64,000 nt of DNA from Geosiphon pyriformis (lineage: Eukaryota; Glomeromycota; Glomeromycetes; Archaeosporales; Geosiphonaceae). This document shows positions 56,957-64,000 of this stretch, one piece after another; position 1 is the stretch's first letter, and each line of letters begins with the position of its first letter. Under the pieces are notes generated by a model. It saw nothing but the letters and a program-made list of their open reading frames with translations. It did no database searches and had not been told where the DNA came from. The translations under genes and the position numbers were made by a program. The stretch lies in contig JAAOMT010000134.1 in NCBI GenBank assembly GCA_016748015.1, positions 673,732 to 737,731 on the forward strand, read 5' to 3'.

Positions 56957-58320
56957 TTAACACAATGGTTCAAAGTAAATATTCCACGCATACATATGAA
57001 CACCTATATCAAACAAATTTTTGCGTGCAAGGCAGTTTTGATCTTCAACCAAATCAATGCCATTTAACTTGGAATCATCACAATGAAAAGTATGAGTGGT
57101 ATTTTTTATCCAAATTTCATGTGAATGATGCAAGAATCCCACATTTTTTGGAGGTAAATGAGGGACAAGATCATTGCGATTCGTAATTCTTTGAAAATAC
57201 ACCAGGTATGAAAGAATTTGTCAAGAAAAGATCACAAAATTTTGGAAAAATGGAAATTTTTAAAAGAAAACTTAAAAACCTTGTTACAACATGTTTCAAA
57301 TCGCCCGAATTTTCGGGTGAAAATTCAGCGTAAATAAGGTTTGCAAAAATATCATTTCCAATACGAGGCTCTCCAATAGTTGTTACTTTGATATTAAAGG
57401 GTAATCCAAAAGACCGACCTTTCAGGATCGGGTTTAAAATGTATCGCTTTACATCTAATCCTAAAAATATCGATAAGGCACCACCCTATTTTCAAAAATT
57501 AACGCATTTTTTTGTTTATTTTTTTTTGAAAATATTTCAGCTAATGATGAAATACAAGCAGAATCAGAAAAGAATTTTAGTTTGGATTGAATGAATGACT
57601 TACCAGAGAATGACCACTAATTATGACATCATAGCCGCCACATGAATTTTCTTCTCTATTTAGCATCCACTGAATTTTCCATAAAATCGATTCTCGAACA
57701 CGTTCATAAACTTCATAGAATCCTCCGTGAATCCGTGCGCCTAAAATTTTTTGATTTAGAATTGAATATAGCAAAAAGATGAGCAAATAATAAAAATTTT
57801 GAAATTTTCCTTGCCTGGAACCTCAGGATAGTCATAATCAAGTTGCAAATATCGCAAGTTGTAAAACCAACCCGTCCAATCCCGAGTTCTAGATCAAAAA
57901 ATTCAATATTTAAATACCGTTTTGATATCATATATATATAAAGGACTGATTTTTAACATACCCGCGGAACCCGATAATAATAGCCTTTTCCGTTTTATCC
58001 ACAGCAACATATCCAAAAGCTCCTTTAACTTGGTCATGAAATATTGACTCAACTGTCACGTTTCCAACACAATTACACCCACAAGACCATGCGGCCAAGT
58101 GAGACTTATAACAATAAGTAGCTGCCGCATAACGAGCCTGGTTTTTTAATGTTTCAAGTTCTTGCTCTGTGACTTGACTTTTCGGGTCTGTACGATTATT
58201 CAATCTAAACGTTAGAGACTCAACATTCTCATTACTTTCAGTCTGATATTGGTCGAAATAAATGTTAAAAACATATATAAACAACACAGATAAAGGAACA
58301 GCCAACAATAGGCGTTTCAT
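56957..58320 (-). CDS. Class 3 (Rhizomucor-type) lipase with N-terminal anchor
   Basis: A serine triacylglycerol lipase or esterase. Model: complement join(56957-57188, 57280-57485, 57604-57740, 57815-57888, 57962-58320), 335 aa, in frame. The start MKRLLLAVPLSVLFIYVFNI is a signal peptide or signal anchor. The nucleophile elbow GHSLGGA, with Ser189, is split by an intron. Asp265 in NRNDLVPHLPP and His323 in DIGVHMYAW complete the Ser-Asp-His triad at the positions expected for fungal class 3 lipases. Cys pairs in SCGCNCVG and the final Cys suggest a secreted or lumenal domain. The intron after the second exon begins GCAAGG (GC-AG) because only that donor keeps the phase. It is divergent from the OMP decarboxylase gene. 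Confidence 0.88.
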
Positions 58321-58624
58321 TACAAAGCTTGTGAAGTCAAAATTATTTGATTGGGGTGCAAAGCTGAAAAATTTTGCTTTATCTCGTATAAGCAAGTGAT
58401 CGATCTATAGAAAATAGAGACAAAGTCTAGACACCAACTTCTGTACCAAGTATCAGTGAATGTGCCATAACAAAAAGAACCCCATGGGGTGAAATTGAAT
58501 AGAAAACCTTGATCGCCTGTCAGATACAAAGTAATAGAAGATGCGAGTTGATTGGGAAATTTTAATGTGAAAAATTTTAGATTATCAAGCACTTTTTTTT
58601 TTATTTTTTTTTATTATTTTTGAA
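58321..58624. promoter_or_regulatory. Divergent promoter region, lipase / URA3
   Basis: 304 bp between head-to-head start codons, with a T-rich run just before the plus-strand ATG (about 58589-58620). The minus-strand frame that spans this region has no ATG and is not considered a gene. No specific factor site is recognised. Confidence 0.45.
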
Positions 58625-59805
58625 ATGTCGTCTCTACCAGAAACGTATGCACAACGTGTCCAAAACTTTGTTGGTAACGCTACAGCACAAGCTTTGCTAC
58701 AAGTTATGGAACGTAAAAAGACGAATTTATGTGTTTCTGTAGATTTAACACTTAAACAAGAAGTGTTGAGTGTCGTTGAAAAAGTGGGACCCTTTGTTTG
58801 TTTGATTAAAGTGAGTAAAGGAAAAAAACTGATTTTTTGATTGAAAGAATTTTATTTTTACTAGAAAAATCAATTAAAGAATTTGATTCGAACCAAACTT
58901 TTTTCCCGAGAAATTTCTTTTAATTAAAAAAATAATTTAATGAAAATTTTATATTTTGTTTTTTTCATGAACCACCACCAGACACACATCGATATAATCC
59001 AAGATTTTGATCAAGAGTTAATTGAAAAGCTTCAATCGCTTCAAGAACGCTTTGATTTTTTAATTTTCGAGGATCGAAAATTTGCTGATATCGGTGGGAT
59101 CTCTACATTCTTCATTTTGTGCCAATTTTGTTTCATCACCTAAAATGTCTCGGCTTCCGTTAACTAATTATATTTAAACTTGGAAATTATCCTCTAATTT
59201 TTTTGAATTTACTGATAACTTTTGGATTTTAACGGGGGTGGCTATGCATCTCACGGTCTAATAACTTATCAGGCAATACAGTGAAATTGCAATATTCCTC
59301 GGGAATATACAAAATTGCCGAATGGGCTCACATTACAAATGCTCACCCGATACCCGGGGATGGAATTATTTCTGGTTTAAAAGAAATTGGAAAACCACTT
59401 GGTCGTGGACTATTAATTTTGGCTGAAATGTCATCAGCTGGAAATTTGGCTACCAGCTCATATACCGATGCAGCAGTGGCGATGGCACGGAGAAATCGAG
59501 ATTTTGTGATTGGATTCATTTCAATGAGAAAGTTGATTGTTAATTGTAAAAGTGGAGAAACAGATGAAGAAAAGGAAACAGGGAAAGAAGATTTTATTTA
59601 TATGACGCCCGGAGTTGGATTGAATGAATTTGGCGATAAATTGGGACAACGATATCGAACTCCACGTGAAGTTATATTGAATTGTCAGAGTGATATAATA
59701 ATTGTTGGGAGAGGAATTTATGCATCAGGACGGGATGTAGCTGCTGAAGCAAAACTTTATAAAGAAGCAGGCTGGAACGCATATTTAGAAAGATTACAGC
59801 TTTAA
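58625..59805 (+). CDS. URA3: Orotidine-5'-phosphate decarboxylase
   Basis: Last step of UMP synthesis, a cytosolic enzyme converting OMP to UMP. Model: join(58625-58810, 58982-59093, 59273-59805), 276 aa, near the fungal length of about 265-280. Landmarks are SVDLTL and VCLIKTHID near the start, the catalytic motif [12 protein letters not shown] (Lys95 with Asp93 and Asp98; the intron falls within Gly100), [16 protein letters not shown], and near the end YMTPGVGL and IIVGRGIY for phosphate binding. All active-site residues are present, so the gene looks functional. As in other fungi it is a separate decarboxylase rather than part of a UMP synthase fusion. Confidence 0.96.
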
Positions 59806-60032
59806 TTTATGAAATTTTAAAAAGAAATTATTTATTATTAATAAGTTTTAATAATATTAAATGATTTTTTTAATATATATATATATATATATATATTTAT
59901 TTTATTTTAAGACAGTTTTTTATGTTTAAGAATATATATATTTTTTTTTCTATAAATTTCCAAATCTTTTAAAAAATATATATGGTTGAAAATTTTAACA
60001 TATATTTTGACATTTATTATTTTCAATTTTAA

Positions 60033-60033
<1 letters not shown>

Positions 60034-60066
<33 letters not shown>
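60034..60066 (+). repeat. ATT microsatellite
   Basis: Eleven ATT units without interruption. Confidence 0.9.
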
Positions 60067-60423
60067 TTATCAGTGTTTATTTATTAGTATTTTTATTATT
60101 TTTATTTTTATTATTATTTTTTATCAGTGTTTATTTATTAGTATTTATTTATTTAAAAAAATCAATAAATTAAGATAATATATATATTAAAAAAAATATA
60201 TATTTATTTAAATACTTGTGATATACATATTTTTTTTAGGTTAACAAATATGATTTTATTTGTTTATTTGATATTTATGTATATTTTATTATATGAATTT
60301 TATATTCTTAAAAATAAATAATAAATAATAAATAATAATATAATAATATAATAATTAATAATATAATATAATATAATCAAGTTTTTTTTATTTTTATTAA
60401 TGTATAATAAATTATAAATTATA

Positions 60424-60426
<3 letters not shown>

Positions 60427-60511
<85 letters not shown>

Positions 60512-60520
60512 TAAATAATA

Positions 60521-60565
<45 letters not shown>
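60427..60565 (+). repeat. Long AAT/ATA microsatellite
   Basis: Nearly continuous AAT repeats over about 135 bp with a few AAAT interruptions. Together with the ATT tract 400 bp upstream it could fold into hairpins. Confidence 0.9.
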
Positions 60566-60568
<3 letters not shown>

Positions 60569-60822
60569 AAGATTTATTAGATTTTATGATAATAAATAAA
60601 GAAAGAAAGAAAATAAAATAAAATTGTGATTCATGTTTTTTATTTTCAAAAAATAAATAAATAAATAAGATAATTAAAGATCAAAAAATCCAAATTTTAA
60701 AAAAAAAGATTTATTACAAAGATTAAAATATGTATGTAACAAAAAATATATATAATAAAAAATATATGTTATTGATATGAAATGTAAAATGACAAAAAAA
60801 AAAAAGTAAAATTCTCATATTT

Positions 60823-60824
<2 letters not shown>

Positions 60825-60862
<38 letters not shown>
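60825..60862 (+). repeat. Poly-T tract
   Basis: An uninterrupted run of 38 T. Confidence 0.9.
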
Positions 60863-60865
<3 letters not shown>

Positions 60866-61091
60866 CAAAATCGACTTTAAAAAAATTATTAAATCCACAT
60901 CAAAAAATTCTAGTCCTCATCTAGTTATAAAGATCGAAATCGACTACACGTTTTCTTTCTTTTCCTTTTTTGTTACTTTAAATAAAAAAATAAAAAAAGA
61001 TCAAGATTACAAATTTTTGATGCCACAAACATGATAAACAAATCTGCAAAAGAATCAATGAAATTATCTTATCTCTATGTTGTGTTACCGG

Positions 61092-61138
61092 GTTGTTTTT
61101 GTTGTTGTTGTTGTTGTTGTTGTTGTTATTGTTGTTAT
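61092..61138 (+). repeat. TTG microsatellite
   Basis: GTT units with one ATT interruption, followed at 61145-61209 by a purine-rich GGAGGA-type tract. The strong purine/pyrimidine asymmetry of the latter is unusual in this AT-rich DNA. Confidence 0.85.
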
Positions 61139-61824
61139 TTTTTTGGGGGAGTAGGAGTAGACGGAGGAGAAGGAGGAGAAGAGGAGGAGGAGGGGGAGGG
61201 AGGAGGAAGGGATAATTGAACAATATTAAAATAGATTTTGGTGAAAAATGAGTCTCGGGAATTGTAAAATAATGAGTAACCTTTTAAGTTTTAACCATTA
61301 AACTAAATCTATTTATAATGGAAAATTGTGGGTCATTGTTCCTATTATAGGTAACTATCATCATAAAAAATTATATATTAAATAGGGGTATATCTTAATA
61401 TTATTTATTTGATCTCCTGATTTATTTATTTATTTGTGATGAGGAAAGAAGATCATACGCATTTTAAAAAAGATGTATAAATTTAAAATTCTAAAGGGAA
61501 TAAAAATACCAAATGACTCTTTGTTTGGAATGTCATCGTGACTATATGGAAGAACTAGTCACTAAATTAAATAAAAACTCAAAGTCATAAGGTTAAAAAA
61601 TTTTATGTCTTTTTGAAACGTATAGCATAAATCAAAAAGTATTTTCTTTACTGTTATTATTTAGTTGGTTTTTGTGTCATTGGGAACTTTTTTCATCTCA
61701 TTCGAACTGAACACATTATTTTCTCGCCAAATAACCAATTGAGGAATGAAAAAAAAAGTGGGTTTAACATGTATGAATGTAAGAGGTTGATCTTGAGAAT
61801 AATTATGGTGAACAACCTTCTCAG

Positions 61825-61869
<45 letters not shown>
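61825..61869 (+). repeat. CAA microsatellite
   Basis: About fifteen AAC units, the reverse-strand counterpart of the TTG tract 700 bp away, so the two could pair as an interrupted inverted repeat. Confidence 0.9.
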
Positions 61870-61870
<1 letters not shown>

Positions 61871-61946
61871 GATAATAAAAGCCTGGGAAAATTGTACAAA
61901 TTTTAAATTTTGAAGTAACCGTTTTATAATATCATTTAAAATGGAT

Positions 61947-62070
61947 GAAAGACTATTAACTATGATTATTGAAAGACTATTAACTATGATTATTGAAAGA
62001 CTATTAACTATGATTATTGAAAGACTATTAACTATGATTATTGAACATTGAACATTGAACATTGAACATT
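61947..62070 (+). repeat. Minisatellite: four 24-mers followed by four 7-mers
   Basis: Four exact copies of a 24-nt unit beginning GAAAGACTATTAACTATGAT (61947-62042), directly followed by four copies of GAACATT (62043-62070). There is no divergence between units, so the array is recent or actively homogenised. A near-palindrome of T and A runs (CTTTTTTTTAAAAAAAAG type) follows at about 62076-62100. Confidence 0.95.
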
Positions 62071-62150
62071 GGTCTTTTTCTTTTTTTTAAAAAAAAGAAA
62101 TAAAATTACAGAAATTTATAATTTTTGTGTTCTTGATGCACCTACCTACC

Positions 62151-62263
62151 TACTACTACTATTACTACTACTACTATTACTACTATTACTATTACTATTG
62201 CTATTGCTATTACTATTACTATTACTATTACTATTACTATTGCTATTACTATTGCTACTACTC
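62151..62263 (+). repeat. TAC/ATT mixed trinucleotide and hexanucleotide array
   Basis: Mixed TACTACTAT and TACTATTGC units; the 59-Leu frame across it is only translation of the repeat. Confidence 0.9.
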
Positions 62264-62887
62264 GGATTTGTGTAAAATAGATAAGATAATAATGTAGGCT
62301 AAAATAAATTTGTGAAATAGTGAATGAAAAGCAGCATATATTGAGATAAGATTATCTGCGGGGAACCGGTTGATCATAATGATTTTTAAAAATGTCGGAA
62401 TCAAATAAGGGGAATTCTAAAGGGTAAAAAAAAATTTTTAAATTGGTCAAATAAATGTGTGTTTACCCATCACATCACAATGCATACATACACACACACA
62501 CTTTAGTATTTTTCTCAGGCGGATGGTCATCCTACCGCCGAAAAACCGTATTTTACACAAAATTAGAAATTTTTTTAAAAAAAAGGGGCAAATTGCGCAT
62601 TATCAAAAATTAATAGGGTATTACATCATAATACAATAATAATAATTTAAATAATAATAATAATAATAATAATTTAAATAAGAATAATATAATTTAAATA
62701 AGAATAATAAGAATAATCAGATTAAGATAAGATTATCGAGACAACCTTTTTTTTTTAAAAAAATTTAACTGAGTAAATAAATCGAGTAACTCGAATTAGT
62801 CATATGGGCTGTGTAAAAAAGTAAAAAAAAAAGGTTTTTCGCAAAATAGAGGATTCCTATGGAAAAGAATGCGTGAGAAATTGGTCA

Positions 62888-62891
<4 letters not shown>

Positions 62892-62927
<36 letters not shown>
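62892..62927 (+). repeat. GA microsatellite
   Basis: Eighteen AG units without interruption. Confidence 0.95.
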
Positions 62928-62931
<4 letters not shown>

Positions 62932-62999
62932 TATATACATGCATATATAAATTATTATTTTTTTAATGAATAATATTTAAAAAGATTTTTGAATAGAAT

Positions 63000-63060
63000 A
63001 CACACACACACACACATACACACACATACACACACACGCACATACATACACACACACATA
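63000..63060 (+). repeat. CA microsatellite
   Basis: ACACAC runs with ATAC interruptions; a shorter CA run lies at 62489-62501. Confidence 0.9.
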
Positions 63061-63636
63061 TTACCCCGCACTTGAGAGTTTCTTATTACAGAAACTCTAT
63101 TTAAACTTTTAAAGAAAATTATCAAAGGTTAAAAAAATAAAATAATCCTCTGTTTAAAAATACCGAATAGAATAAATTGATCGCAAATCGGTTAATCAAT
63201 TAAATTTATTATTAATTTTAAGCTTGGCTGAATAGACTTTTTTGATCTAAAATACAAATGAAATAGAAGAATATCGGTGATTTAAATTTTGAAATCACCA
63301 TATCTGATTAGTAATTGGTAAAGTAAGGTAGGATTTTTCATAGATATCTGATACCTGATATCTGATATCTATATTTAAAAGATAAGGTAAGTGAGTCAAA
63401 AACTATCATTAAAAAAAAATCATATACACTATATATATATAATTAATCACCATTTGGATCTTCTTGTTTAAAAATTTTCCGAACTCTTTTATGGAAATTA
63501 CTAAATTTGAAAAACATCTCGGATATTTATTTAAAATTTGTTATTTCTTTTTGACCGAATTTGGAAATTGATAACAAATTTTTTTATCTTATCTATTGAG
63601 ATAACAATATTTCGATTCGAATCGATTCGAAATTTG

Positions 63637-63745
63637 TCAAACAAAACAAAATCAAATCAAACCAAATCAAAATCAAACCAAAATCAAACCAAATCAAAAT
63701 CAAAACAATTCAAAATGAATCAAAACAAATCAAAACAAACCAAAA
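63637..63745 (+). repeat. AAATC/AAAAC-type degenerate repeat
   Basis: A purine-rich run of ATCAAAACCAA-like units with variable length, coding Lys/Asn/Gln/Ser in one frame only by composition. Confidence 0.75.
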
Positions 63746-64000
63746 TATAATAACATAAAACATAATATCAATCGTGTTAAAAATATATATTTATATTTTG
63801 TCTTGGAACACATCATCAAAATAAAATAAAATAAAAAGACATTAACCATCATCGTTTCCCAAATCTAAAGATTCTAACCAATTTTTTTTTTGTAGGGCTC
63901 ATGTCATCGATTTTAAAAAAAAATAAAAATAATAATTTTAATTAATTAATTAATCAAGATCTATTTGTTTGATCGTTTGTGACCAAAACCCAAAGCAAAG

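Larger units (their letters stand above)
59806..64000. other. Simple-repeat-rich tail without a recognised gene
   Basis: 4.2 kb dominated by microsatellites and a minisatellite (listed separately) with AT-rich sequence between. The ORFs here only translate repeats (poly-Leu, poly-Asn, poly-Cys). A minus-strand stretch near 60911-60960 could read as a short protein end (KRVVDFDLYN, stop), but no upstream exon supports it. From about 62.3 kb onward the sequence may be upstream DNA of a gene beyond the window. Confidence 0.5.

Noticed and set aside
58320-58592. Minus-strand ORF of 90 codons between lipase and URA3
   Set aside because: No ATG start, no recognised domain, and it fills the divergent promoter; the lipase ATG with its hydrophobic leader is the better start.
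58875-58895. GGTTCGAATC on the minus strand, a perfect tRNA B-box word
   Set aside because: It lies in a URA3 intron with no A box or cloverleaf around it.
60978-61223. Pro/Leu/Asn-rich ORFs around the TTG and GGA tracts
   Set aside because: Both strands give low-complexity translation of microsatellites; no flanking exon supports a gene.
62069-62275. Poly-leucine ORF
   Set aside because: Pure translation of the TAC/ATT trinucleotide array.

Overview
The window is nuclear DNA of an early-diverging, intron-rich and very AT-rich fungus. An arbuscular mycorrhizal fungus (Glomeromycotina, Rhizophagus-like) fits best. The reasons are many short introns (about 55-150 nt) in conserved eukaryotic genes, compact gene islands set in repeat deserts of extreme AT content, and a decayed copy (27.8-28.6 kb) of a protein family that I recall as highly multiplied in these fungi. 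The genus is inference only.

Layout. 1-19.3 kb is a desert of decayed repeats with no intact gene. It holds one recognisable LTR retrotransposon (about 8.02-13.56 kb) with a stop-riddled gag remnant, an inverted LTR fragment beside it, and scattered copies of a short repeat family. 19.5-26.6 kb is an island with an ArfGAP/UBA/polyQ protein and a bromodomain protein ending in a GATA zinc finger. 26.68-31.17 kb is bracketed by a roughly 470-bp inverted repeat and contains pseudogene remains and 2 kb of extreme AT sequence. 31.5-33.9 kb encodes proteasome ATPase Rpt2. 34-36.9 kb is a second repeat-rich gap. 36.9-47.4 kb carries a tail-anchored protein with PY-like motifs, a DUF4442 hotdog protein, the U5 snRNP GTPase Snu114 and calnexin. 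After a gap come, at 50.1-59.8 kb, a tau/MAP-type microtubule-binding protein, an MscS-type channel, a DUF7721-like protein, a class 3 lipase and orotidine-5'-phosphate decarboxylase. 59.8-64 kb is dense in microsatellites and minisatellites.

I rebuilt twelve gene models by hand from splice signals and reading-frame continuity; none is RNA-verified. Eleven stay open from ATG to stop. The MscS model stays open only with a dubious 9-nt exon. The genes are mostly unrelated housekeeping functions (proteasome, spliceosome, ER folding, pyrimidine synthesis, vesicle traffic). They form no operon or cluster, but three pairs are head-to-head with short shared promoters.

The most unusual signals are: repeat copies that differ almost only by C-to-T/G-to-A changes outside CpG, as in repeat-induced point mutation; a tau-repeat protein in a fungus; a bromodomain-GATA fusion; two adjacent genes each with a GC-AG intron; and a possible retained intron that swaps one C-terminal membrane anchor for another.
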